14,894 bases of DNA from Chitinophagaceae bacterium UBA2789 (lineage in GTDB: Bacteria; Bacteroidota; Bacteroidia; Chitinophagales; Chitinophagaceae), in the NCBI GenBank assembly GCA_002352145.1, contig DEHX01000183.1, positions 1 through 14,894 of the forward strand. Reading direction: 5' to 3'. Numbering within the stretch: position 1 is the first letter of the stretch; each line of letters opens with the position of its first letter. The notes below the pieces were generated by a model, which saw nothing but the letters and a program-made list of their open reading frames with translations, did no database searches and had not been told where the DNA came from. Shown here in pieces: positions 1 through 6,588 of the stretch. A program made the translations under genes and the position numbers.

Positions 1-1220
1 AGTGTCCTTTCACTTATGCCCAAATCGAGGGCAGCATCTTTTCGCTTTCCTTTGTGTTTTTTCAGGGCTTTAATGATCAGTTCTTTTTCCTTATCAATGA
101 TGTTGAGGCTTTCTTCCACTTCTTCATGTTCATCAATGTCACCCGGCATACCGATGGTGACTGGTGCAGGCTGTACATGCTGAACAGCTGGCTGCACCAG
201 TACCGGCTGTAATACTTCATTTGTTTTCAACCGGTAGTTATCCGATTCCTTAAGTTCATTAATGAAAGCCTGATTTTGTGCTACCATATTGGGGTTTTGC
301 AATATATCCAGAAACATCCTTTTCAGTTCTGTAACATCTTTCTTCATATCAAAAAAGAGTTTGTACAGTATCTCTCTTTCATTGGAGAAATCAGTTGAGG
401 AACCATTGGGATGTGCCAGTACCGGTAACCGGTTATTGGAATAAGGCTGCAAAAACTTATTCAGGGTTTTTGCATTGATCAGTTTATCCTGTGAAAGAAC
501 TGAAATTTGCTCTGCAATATTCTTCAATTCCCGCACATTACCGGGCCATGGGTAGCTTATTAACAGGTTTTTTGCTTCCTCATCCAGTTGAACAGGTGAG
601 GTTTTGTATTTATTGGCAAAATCAGCGGCGAATTTTCTGAACAGCAGATGAATATCTTCCGGCCTGTCGTGTAAAGCAGGCACCCTGATAGGTACGGTGC
701 TTAAACGATAATAAAGGTCCTCCCTGAACTTTCCGGCCTGTACCAGTTGCAGCAGGTCCTTATTGGTAGCAGCTATCACCCTTACATCCGTTTTCTGCAC
801 TTTGGATGAACCCACACGGATGAACTCACCGGTTTCAAGTACCCTGAGCAAACGGGCCTGAGTGCCCAATGGCAGTTCACCAATTTCATCCAGGAAAATA
901 GTGCCGCCGTTCACTGTTTCGAAATAGCCTTTGCGGGCATCTACTGCACCTGTAAAAGATCCTTTCTCATGACCAAAGAGTTCGGAATCTATGGTGCCTT
1001 CCGGTATGGCGCCGCAGTTTACTGCTATAAAAGGATTATGCTTTCTTGCAGAAAGGGAGTGAATGATTTGAGAAAACACTTCTTTACCAACGCCGCTTTC
1101 TCCGTTAATCAATACCGTGAGGTCCGTATTAGCCACCTGTGATGCCACCTGCAACGCATAGTTAAGGGCAGGGGAGTTGCCAATAATGCCAAAACGGTTT
1201 TTAATGCTTTGTATATCCAT
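1..1220 (-). CDS. Sigma-54-dependent transcriptional activator, Fis-type HTH, no receiver domain (3' end cut by window)
   Basis: The protein is an AAA+ activator that would use ATP hydrolysis to open RNA polymerase-sigma54 promoters. I translated it by hand: 406 residues are visible from ATG 1220, and only the last few residues of the HTH are missing. The AAA+ core starts almost at residue 10, with no upstream receiver, GAF or PAS domain. Walker A is GESGVGKE (40-47). The sigma54-contact loop reads GSFTGA (87-92) rather than GAFTGA. Walker B is GTIFLDEIGE (106-115), the arginine-finger region is REDLYYRL (166-173), and YPWPGNVRELKN (223-234) follows. A linker of about 110 residues rich in Pro, Val and Gln (260-370) leads to a Fis-like helix-turn-helix (about 375-406, with KRKDAALDLGISERT). 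It lies 66 bp downstream of miaB on the same strand, so co-transcription is likely. Without a sensory domain it is probably controlled by abundance or by a partner, as for PspF; that is inference. Confidence 0.93.
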   Translation of the reverse strand, partial: MDIQSIKNRFGIIGNSPALNYALQVASQVANTDLTVLINGESGVGKEVFSQIIHSLSARKHNPFIAVNCGAIPEGTIDSELFGHEKGSFTGAVDARKGYFETVNGGTIFLDEIGELPLGTQARLLRVLETGEFIRVGSSKVQKTDVRVIAATNKDLLQLVQAGKFREDLYYRLSTVPIRVPALHDRPEDIHLLFRKFAADFANKYKTSPVQLDEEAKNLLISYPWPGNVRELKNIAEQISVLSQDKLINAKTLNKFLQPYSNNRLPVLAHPNGSSTDFSNEREILYKLFFDMKKDVTELKRMFLDILQNPNMVAQNQAFINELKESDNYRLKTNEVLQPVLVQPAVQHVQPAPVTIGMPGDIDEHEEVEESLNIIDKEKELIIKALKKHKGKRKDAALDLGISERT

Positions 1221-1238
1221 AGTATTAAGCCACTGATT

Positions 1239-1280
1239 CACTGAAACACTGAAACATCTCTGTGGTTCTGTGTTTCAGTG
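1239..1280. repeat. 11-bp perfect inverted repeat between miaB and the sigma-54 activator gene
   Basis: Left arm CACTGAAACAC (1239-1249) is the exact reverse complement of GTGTTTCAGTG (1270-1280), around a 20-nt spacer. The left part also contains a tandem copy of ACTGAAAC. It lies entirely in the 66-bp gap between the two leftward genes. There is no T-run after it, so it is not a standard terminator. It may be an intergenic REP-like element, an RNA-processing hairpin or a protein site. Confidence 0.6.
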
Positions 1281-1286
1281 GCAATT

Positions 1287-2723
1287 TTATTTAACAATTT
1301 TTCCCAGTAATGTCGCCTGGGTACAATCTTCAACTTTCACATTTACATAATCGCCTTTCTTCAACGCATAATTTTCTTTTGCAAACACCACGACTTTATT
1401 TTGTGAATTTCTTCCCATCCAGTCCTTGTCGCTCCGTTTACTATCACCTTCAATCAATACTTTGAAGGTTTTACCCAAATCTTTTTTATTACTTTCCTGT
1501 GAAAGCCTGTTCTGCAATTCCACTATTTCCTGTAACCTTCTTTTTTTCACCTCTATGGGCACATCATCTGTATACCTTCTTTCTGCGAGGGTGCCGGGTC
1601 TTTCACTATAGAAAAACATATAGCTCATGTCATACCTGCTGTATTCCATTACACTCAACGTGTCTTTGTGATCTTCTTCCGTTTCGGTACAGAAGCCGGC
1701 AATGATATCAGAGGATATCCCGCAATCCGGCATTATTTGCCTGATCCTGTCCACTTTGGCCATATACCATTCTCTTGTATAGGTGCGGTTCATCAGTTGC
1801 AATATCCTGGAAGAGCCGCTTTGTACAGGCAAATGAATGTATTTGCAGATATTTTCATACCTGGCCATTGTATGTAATACATCATCAGTAATGTCTTTGG
1901 GGTGTGAAGTGGAAAAACGAACACGGAGTTCAGGAGAGATTAATGCTACTTGCTCCAAAAGCATAGCAAAAGTGACCGGAGTTTCAGGTGAGTTTATTTG
2001 AGTGGATTCGGGGGTGTAATAGTAGCTGTCCACATTCTGACCAAGCAGTGTAACTTCTTTGAACCCTTTCTCAAAAAGATCCCTGCATTCCCGGATAATA
2101 CTGGAAACATCCCGGCTTCTTTCCCGGCCACGGGTAAACGGCACCACGCAGAAAGAGCACATATTATTACAACCCCTCATGATGCTGACAAAAGCACTTA
2201 CCCCGTTGCTGTCAAGGCGAACGGGAGAAATATCGGCATAGGTTTCTTCACGGCTCAACAATACATTGACAGCTTTCTGGCCACTTTCTGCTTCTTCCAC
2301 GAGGCCGGGTAGTGTTCTGTACGCATCGGGTCCTACCACAATATCAACTAGCTTTTCTTCTTCCAGGAATTTTGATTTAAGCCTTTCTGCCATACAACCC
2401 AATACACCTACCAGCATGCCTTTCTTTTGTTCTTTCAGTTTGCGGAATTCAGTAAGCCTTTTGCGAACGGTTTGTTCCGCTTTTTCACGGATGGAGCAGG
2501 TATTGATGAAAATCAGGTCAGCTTCTTCCAGGTTTCGGGTAGCCCCAAACCCTTCTTTATTCAGAATAGAAGCCACAATTTCGCTATCAGCAAAATTCAT
2601 CTGGCAGCCATAACTCTCTATGTAGAAACGTTTTTTGTATTGGTTGGGATCACCGGAAAATGGGGCATAGGCTTCACCCTGGCGAGCCTCATTATGGGTC
2701 TTATCTGTCACGAAGTCAAGCAT
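1287..2723 (-). CDS. miaB: tRNA-2-methylthio-N6-dimethylallyladenosine synthase MiaB
   Basis: This radical-SAM methylthiotransferase converts i6A37 to ms2i6A37 in tRNAs reading UNN codons, using two 4Fe-4S clusters and SAM. The 478-residue protein has the full domain order. The N-terminal UPF0004 domain has auxiliary-cluster cysteines C40 (YGCQMN), C76 (NTCSIREKAE) and C110 (GCMAER). The radical-SAM core carries C185, C189 and C192 (RGCNNMCSFC), followed by the VVPFTRGRERSR signature. A C-terminal TRAM domain occupies about 415-478. NTCSIREKAE and the RGRERSR motif point to MiaB rather than MtaB or RimO. The N-terminus is about 30 residues longer than minimal homologues, but ATG 2723 follows a good -7 element, so I kept it. 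It is the first gene of a leftward unit with the sigma-54 activator. Confidence 0.97.
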   Translation of the reverse strand: MLDFVTDKTHNEARQGEAYAPFSGDPNQYKKRFYIESYGCQMNFADSEIVASILNKEGFGATRNLEEADLIFINTCSIREKAEQTVRKRLTEFRKLKEQKKGMLVGVLGCMAERLKSKFLEEEKLVDIVVGPDAYRTLPGLVEEAESGQKAVNVLLSREETYADISPVRLDSNGVSAFVSIMRGCNNMCSFCVVPFTRGRERSRDVSSIIRECRDLFEKGFKEVTLLGQNVDSYYYTPESTQINSPETPVTFAMLLEQVALISPELRVRFSTSHPKDITDDVLHTMARYENICKYIHLPVQSGSSRILQLMNRTYTREWYMAKVDRIRQIMPDCGISSDIIAGFCTETEEDHKDTLSVMEYSRYDMSYMFFYSERPGTLAERRYTDDVPIEVKKRRLQEIVELQNRLSQESNKKDLGKTFKVLIEGDSKRSDKDWMGRNSQNKVVVFAKENYALKKGDYVNVKVEDCTQATLLGKIVK

Positions 2724-2742
2724 AAATGGTCGAATTGGATTG

Positions 2743-2750
2743 CAAATATA
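2743..2750 (-). promoter_or_regulatory. Bacteroidota -7 promoter element for miaB
   Basis: The minus strand reads TATATTTG, a full match to TAnnTTTG, 20 bp upstream of the miaB ATG. The expected -33 TTTG is not clear in the upstream 17-23 bp. Confidence 0.5.
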
Positions 2751-2853
2751 AAGCTAACTGCCCGATTTCTGACAGGATGGCAGCATTTGAAAAGCCATTG
2801 CAAACGTTTGAAAGAACCGTTCAGCCTGTTCTTTACCAATCGGTTAGCAAGCT

Positions 2854-5277
2854 ATGAGGTATATTTGGCGTCTAATTCCCGATTTGAAAAAGCTTCTTCT
2901 TTTAATACCAGCCATTTTTTTGTTTTCTGCGGTTTTTGCCCAGGGCTCTGTTTTAGGTCTGCTTACCGGAAATGTAGTGGATGAAAAGAAAAAAGCACTT
3001 GAAGGGGCTACCGTTGAAATCATTTCTTTGGCGGATACTTTATCCAAACGCAGCACTTTAACTACAAAAACCGGGGATTTTAGCTTTAGTAATATCGTTT
3101 TTGGATTTTACCGGCTCAGGATTAGTTATGTGGGGATGCAGGTCATGACGATCGACAGCATCAATTTTCGGACGGAACGCTTTGATTTCAATTTGGCTGA
3201 TATTACCCTTAAGCCCAAGAATTCAGAGAACCTTGGCGAAGTAATCATCTATGCTGAAAAACCGCTCATACAATCAAAGGATGGTAATATCACTTTTAAT
3301 GCAGGGGAATCAGCCCTTGCTGCCGGTAGTAATGCCAGCGAACTGCTGACCCAGGTGCCGCTTGTTACTAAAGATGCTGATGGCAAAGTTTCGGTAAGGG
3401 GTAAAGAACCCAAGATCCTGATTGATGACAAACCTGTAGAGTTAAACATGCAGCAGTTGCAGGACCTGCTGGAATCGTTGCCCGGGAGTTCTATTGAAAA
3501 GATTGAAGTAATGACCAACCCGCCACCGCAATATGCCAATGAACAGGGCGGTGTGATCAATATCGTTACCAAAAAAGGTAAAGTAGGTAAAAGCGGACGA
3601 CTATCCGTGACCGGGGGTACCAGGGGAGAAGCTTCAGTGGGTGCAAGTTTTAACTATCGTAAACAGGGGCTGGCTATTGCAGTAAATGCTGGTTATAGCT
3701 ATAACCGCTATGCCGGTTATGGTTATTCCATCCGTAATAATATTTATAAAGACTCATCCAATTTTTTCAACACAACGAATAATTACACCAATAAAAGTAA
3801 CCGGCCCAATTTCAGGGTGAATATTGATTATGATATCAATAAGAATAACCTGCTGAACCTGACATTGAATTATAATCAAAACAATTTTGACAATTATAAC
3901 CTGACCGAATACCAGAATATTAACCGCTTTGATGAATTGTGGCGTCTGAGCCAGCGAACGATCCAGAGTACAGGTGTGAATAACAACCCTAACATGAGCC
4001 TTTCTTACACCCTGAAAGGCAAACCGGGAGAAACATTAAGGATCATTACCAGCTACAGTCTTTCCTTTAATGACAACGACAGGGATTTTTACCAGCAATA
4101 TTTTAATCCTGATTACACACCAAACGGACTGGATTCTGTGCAGCGTCAGGAAAATACCACTAAGGTGAATGGTTATACGGTTCGGGTAAACTATGATAAA
4201 ATGCTGGGCAATAAGAAAACATTTATTTCTGTGGGCGGATTGTATAACCGTTCCAACAATCATGTGATCATTGATGCCACCTATAAAAAGAAGCCGGAAG
4301 GTACCATGGAAAAACTGCCGTTGCTGAGTAATGATTTCTGGTTTCACCAGACAGTGAGTAACCTGAGGGCATCTGTCAAACATATCATTGCGGAGAATTT
4401 TAGTTTCACAGCGGGCACTACTGCAGAAAGGACAGATATCTGGTTTGAATTGCTGAAAGAAAGCCGGGATGTAAAAAATGATTACCTGACATGGCTTCCT
4501 TTTGCCAATATCAATAAAACCTGGAAAGAAAAACTGAGCCTCACTTTTGCGTATCGCCGCAGCATACGCCGCCCGGGTATCGGCGAACTGAATCCAACTA
4601 TTGATTTTTCAGATCCTTATAACATACGGTTTGGAAATGCCAACCTGGAAGCTTCTACTGCTCATAACCTGGATTTTATTATTGGCAGAACAAAGCAGAA
4701 ATATTTCCTGAATCTTGGTTTTGGATACAATATCGTTGAAGATGTATTCAGCCAGGTAAGAACCTTGCTGGATGAAGGGATCACACAAATTACCTGGGAA
4801 AACATCAGCGGCAGAAAGGAGTACGAAGTAAGCAGCTGGAATGGTATCACTCTTTCCAAAAAACTAAAAGCTAATGCCAGTGCCAGCTACACCTATAATG
4901 CGTACAGTGATTTTGATAAAACAGTAAGAAAGTTCAGGAACGGAGGTTCTTTTACTTCTACGGTTGGTTATAATTTCACACCTTCTGATTTATGGGGTTT
5001 TACCGGCAGCTTTAACCTGAACCGTTTTGCATCACCACAAGGATATGCCCGGTGGAATACCAGCATGAATCTCGGTATTCAGCGGAAGTTCTTCAACAAA
5101 AAATTGGTGATTACTGCCAATACCATCGATCCTTTTGTGAACCAGCAAAGGCGTATCTATACCTATGGACCCAACTTCAACCTGGAAAGCTTTAGCCAGA
5201 CACAAACAAAGAATTACAGGCTGACCATTGCATACAACTTCAACAATCAACCCAAAAAACCGCCTGTTAAAAAATAG
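2854..5277 (+). CDS. Outer-membrane beta-barrel receptor-like protein (carboxypeptidase-regulatory-like + plug + barrel)
   Basis: This 807-residue outer-membrane protein resembles the TonB-dependent receptor-like 'outer membrane beta-barrel family protein' class of Bacteroidota. A signal peptide ends near SAVFA-Q (residue 29). A carboxypeptidase-regulatory-like Ig fold follows (about 34-118; GNVVDEKKKALEGATVEI at its start). A plug-like domain spans about 120-245, with ILIDDKPVEL, SIEKIEVMTNPPPQY and GGVINIVTKKGK. The rest is a long barrel rich in alternating aromatic and Asn/Tyr strands, ending in NYRLTIAYNFN plus a Lys/Pro tail. No SusD partner is adjacent, and the substrate cannot be told from sequence. 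The gene is divergent from miaB, 130 bp away. ATG 2854 may not be the true start: a -7 type TATATTTG lies at 2860-2867 inside the frame, and TTG 2884 would begin a more typical signal peptide (KKLLLLIPAIFLFSAVFA). Confidence 0.9.
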   Translation: MRYIWRLIPDLKKLLLLIPAIFLFSAVFAQGSVLGLLTGNVVDEKKKALEGATVEIISLADTLSKRSTLTTKTGDFSFSNIVFGFYRLRISYVGMQVMTIDSINFRTERFDFNLADITLKPKNSENLGEVIIYAEKPLIQSKDGNITFNAGESALAAGSNASELLTQVPLVTKDADGKVSVRGKEPKILIDDKPVELNMQQLQDLLESLPGSSIEKIEVMTNPPPQYANEQGGVINIVTKKGKVGKSGRLSVTGGTRGEASVGASFNYRKQGLAIAVNAGYSYNRYAGYGYSIRNNIYKDSSNFFNTTNNYTNKSNRPNFRVNIDYDINKNNLLNLTLNYNQNNFDNYNLTEYQNINRFDELWRLSQRTIQSTGVNNNPNMSLSYTLKGKPGETLRIITSYSLSFNDNDRDFYQQYFNPDYTPNGLDSVQRQENTTKVNGYTVRVNYDKMLGNKKTFISVGGLYNRSNNHVIIDATYKKKPEGTMEKLPLLSNDFWFHQTVSNLRASVKHIIAENFSFTAGTTAERTDIWFELLKESRDVKNDYLTWLPFANINKTWKEKLSLTFAYRRSIRRPGIGELNPTIDFSDPYNIRFGNANLEASTAHNLDFIIGRTKQKYFLNLGFGYNIVEDVFSQVRTLLDEGITQITWENISGRKEYEVSSWNGITLSKKLKANASASYTYNAYSDFDKTVRKFRNGGSFTSTVGYNFTPSDLWGFTGSFNLNRFASPQGYARWNTSMNLGIQRKFFNKKLVITANTIDPFVNQQRRIYTYGPNFNLESFSQTQTKNYRLTIAYNFNNQPKKPPVKK

Positions 5278-5292
5278 CCACGAATAGTTTAG

Positions 5293-5328
5293 AAAAATGC
5301 CCGTCGTACCTGCTGGCATTGCATTTTT
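5293..5328. terminator. Terminator-like hairpin, possibly bidirectional
   Basis: AAAAATGC (5293-5300) is the exact reverse complement of GCATTTTT (5321-5328), so a transcript from either side ends its stem in a U-tract. A nested alternative stem GGCATT/AATGCC (5315-5320 and 5330-5335) also exists. It lies 15 bp after the stop of the barrel gene and downstream of the minus-strand tRNA-like sequence. The 20-nt loop is long for an intrinsic terminator, so confidence is moderate. Confidence 0.4.
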
Positions 5329-5336
5329 GAATGCCG

Positions 5337-5415
5337 AACGGAAGACGGGACTCGAATTCGCTGCTTACAGTTTGGGATCTGCCAGCCGGCGTACTACCAG
5401 GTGAGCTACTTCCGC
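5337..5415 (-). pseudogene. Decayed tRNA-Gly(CCC)-like sequence
   Basis: Read on the minus strand, the 79-nt element starts with GCGGAAG and ends with CTTCCGT, giving a seven-pair acceptor stem including one G-U. Next are TA and a D-arm start GCTC ACCTGGTA, in which the returning strand is GTAC instead of the expected GAGC. An anticodon-like TCCCAA follows (CCC, Gly), and then a T-arm with loop TTCGAGT and the final acceptor strand. Removing six bases (GGCAGA, just before TCCCAA) leaves exactly 73 nt with canonical spacing. The stems are damaged: two mismatches in the D stem, two in the T stem (GCGAA/CCCGT), and a broken anticodon stem. No CCA is encoded. I read this as a tRNA-Gly(CCC) remnant; a highly divergent but functional tRNA is the alternative. 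It lies 18 bp beyond the stop of the minus-strand gene starting at 5949. Confidence 0.62.
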
Positions 5416-5433
5416 AATTAAGCAGAAGTTTAT

Positions 5434-5949
5434 TCAACTTTCTGCTTTTAGATCAAATCGTTTTCGTAACCAGCTTTGTTGTATCGGTATGATCCAGTTA
5501 TTTTCCAATTCTTCTTTTGTTTGCACCAGGTTGTTGAAGTAAAGTGTTCCTGGTTGTATAAATCCGTTGTCAAAAGCGTAAACAACCTGGGACAGGGGCA
5601 GCAATTGTATTTTATCCTTTATCACAAAGGCAAGAGTGGTTCGGTCAAACATATTCACAGCATAGCGCTTTTCTATATCTTTTATCAACCTTACAGAACT
5701 GTCAGTGCTGCATCCGCTAACACCGCTGGCTGTTTCATCCGCCATTAAAATGATAAACTGTCCAAAGAACAAATAAGCAGCGCCTTTTACCGGCGTACCA
5801 TGGCTCTGCCATTTAGCCGTAAACTCTTTCAGCAACTCTTCAATCTCCAGGGCTTCACCCATTGAAAAAAGACGGCTGGACTGATACACCCAAACCCTTG
5901 ATTCCGGGTGAAAATTACCGTCGAGCAGGTATTTGTATTCGAGGTTCAT
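5434..5949 (-). CDS. Conserved Bacteroidota protein of unknown function ('ABC transporter ATPase' misnomer family)
   Basis: The 171-residue protein is soluble, with no signal peptide or membrane segment. I recognise the conserved blocks RVWVYQSSR (18-26), a central GCSTDSSVRLIKDIE, and the C-terminal FNNLVQTKEELENNW...SW. These match a family widespread in Bacteroidota that databases often name 'ABC transporter ATPase'. There is no Walker A, Walker B or ABC signature here, so that name is not supported. From memory, relatives commonly sit beside the paired (Fe-S)-binding proteins also found in this window, which suggests a shared but unknown role. It has its own promoter-like sequence upstream and is divergent from the gene at 5995. 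Confidence 0.85.
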   Translation of the reverse strand: MNLEYKYLLDGNFHPESRVWVYQSSRLFSMGEALEIEELLKEFTAKWQSHGTPVKGAAYLFFGQFIILMADETASGVSGCSTDSSVRLIKDIEKRYAVNMFDRTTLAFVIKDKIQLLPLSQVVYAFDNGFIQPGTLYFNNLVQTKEELENNWIIPIQQSWLRKRFDLKAES

Positions 5950-5953
5950 GCCG

Positions 5954-5983
5954 CTAAATTACGACCTATTTATAAACCCCAAA
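5954..5983 (-). promoter_or_regulatory. Promoter-like -33/-7 pair for the gene starting at 5949
   Basis: The minus strand reads TTTG (5983-5980), 18 bp, then TAATTTAG (5961-5954). This matches the Bacteroidota -33 TTTG element and the TAnnTTTG element with one mismatch. The -7 end is only 4 bp from the ATG at 5949, implying a very short or absent leader. Confidence 0.4.
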
Positions 5984-5994
5984 TAAAGCAAAGC

Positions 5995-6387
5995 ATGACA
6001 AAGGCCCATTGGACCTACAGCAGGCAAGAATGGAAAACTTATATGTTCAAAAAGCTGGAAAGAAAAAATTTTCTCTTGCGAACATGGAAAAAATTACTGT
6101 TGATGCTTGCATTTAAAACACCTGAAGTGAAGATTACCCCGTTTAGTATTGCCTTTGGTAAAGATCGAAGGGAAATTAACCAGGATCTTCGGGTCATGGA
6201 TATCGAACTAATGAATATTGATGATATCAATATTATGACCGTAAGTTTTGATGGCGTCAAGTCTGGCAAAAAAGCAGAGAAATTGCTCATACCAGTTCCT
6301 AAGGGAAAACTAAGAGATGCATTCGAGCTAAGGCAGCGATTGCTCGCTGCTAATCAGGTTTTCTCACTGGATCAAGCCAAATGCTAA
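5995..6387 (+). CDS. Hypothetical protein with PH-like fold features
   Basis: I start this gene at ATG 5995 (130 residues). The in-frame upstream extension to 5908 would overlap the first codons of the divergent gene and shows no domain. The N-terminus is basic and amphipathic, containing HWTYSRQEW and RTWKKLLLMLAF. The rest alternates short beta-type stretches (VKITPFSIAFG, DIELMNIDDINIMTVSF, KLLIPVPKG) and ends in a helix (KLRDAFELRQRLLA). That pattern, with a 'dI..I.i' edge and a 'lipvp...l..l...l' ending, resembles bacterial PH-like or YcxB-like domains. This is pattern inference, not a recognised family. No signal peptide or clear transmembrane helix is seen. Its last 38 bases overlap, tail to tail, the end of the minus-strand membrane gene at 6586. 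Confidence 0.65.
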   Translation: MTKAHWTYSRQEWKTYMFKKLERKNFLLRTWKKLLLMLAFKTPEVKITPFSIAFGKDRREINQDLRVMDIELMNIDDINIMTVSFDGVKSGKKAEKLLIPVPKGKLRDAFELRQRLLAANQVFSLDQAKC

Positions 6388-6586
6388 CTATTAACCCCAG
6401 CAAAATGGACTTGCCGGTGAGTTTTAAAATCTCAAGGAAAGTAAAGGTATCAACAGCACTAATATTCCGATCGAAATAATCCCAGGTAATTTTGAAAATG
6501 AAATTGTAAAGAAGAAATATAACAGTAAACTTTACAAACCTCTTCCAGGTAAAATTTCTCCAAAACCCTTTTCTTGTTTCATACAT
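6350..6586 (-). CDS. Small two-helix membrane protein, unknown function
   Basis: The 78-residue protein has a basic, aromatic N-terminus (KGFWRNFTWKRF) and two hydrophobic segments: about 17-36 (FVKFTVIFLLYNFIFKIT) and about 53-71 (LKLTGKSILLGLIVSIWL). Its ATG lies only 2 bp after the stop of the CCG-domain Fe-S gene, which suggests translational coupling and a linked role. I do not recognise the family. The 3' end overlaps the convergent gene by 38 bp. The coding call rests on the tight spacing and the positive-inside membrane pattern. Confidence 0.62.
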   Translation of the reverse strand: MYETRKGFWRNFTWKRFVKFTVIFLLYNFIFKITWDYFDRNISAVDTFTFLEILKLTGKSILLGLIVSIWLDPVRKPD

Positions 6587-6588
6587 AT

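Noticed and set aside
1239..1280. Inverted repeat as an intrinsic terminator of miaB
   Set aside because: The 20-nt loop is long and no U-tract follows on the minus strand; the downstream activator gene is on the same strand, so termination there is not supported.
1998..2312. Open frame of 104 codons on the plus strand inside miaB
   Set aside because: It lies opposite a fully supported MiaB frame and shows no domain, signal or plausible start context; it is a shadow frame.
2427..2984. Plus-strand frame of 185 codons crossing the miaB/barrel intergenic region
   Set aside because: It overlaps the start of the barrel gene and most of the miaB 5' end, contains promoter elements, and has no recognisable domain.
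5278..5433. Integration or attachment site at the tRNA-like sequence
   Set aside because: No integrase, no direct repeat of the tRNA 3' end and no foreign gene block is seen beside it, so a mobile-element junction is not supported.
5434..5949. ABC transporter ATPase function
   Set aside because: No Walker A, Walker B, Q-loop or LSGGQ-type signature is present in the 171 residues.
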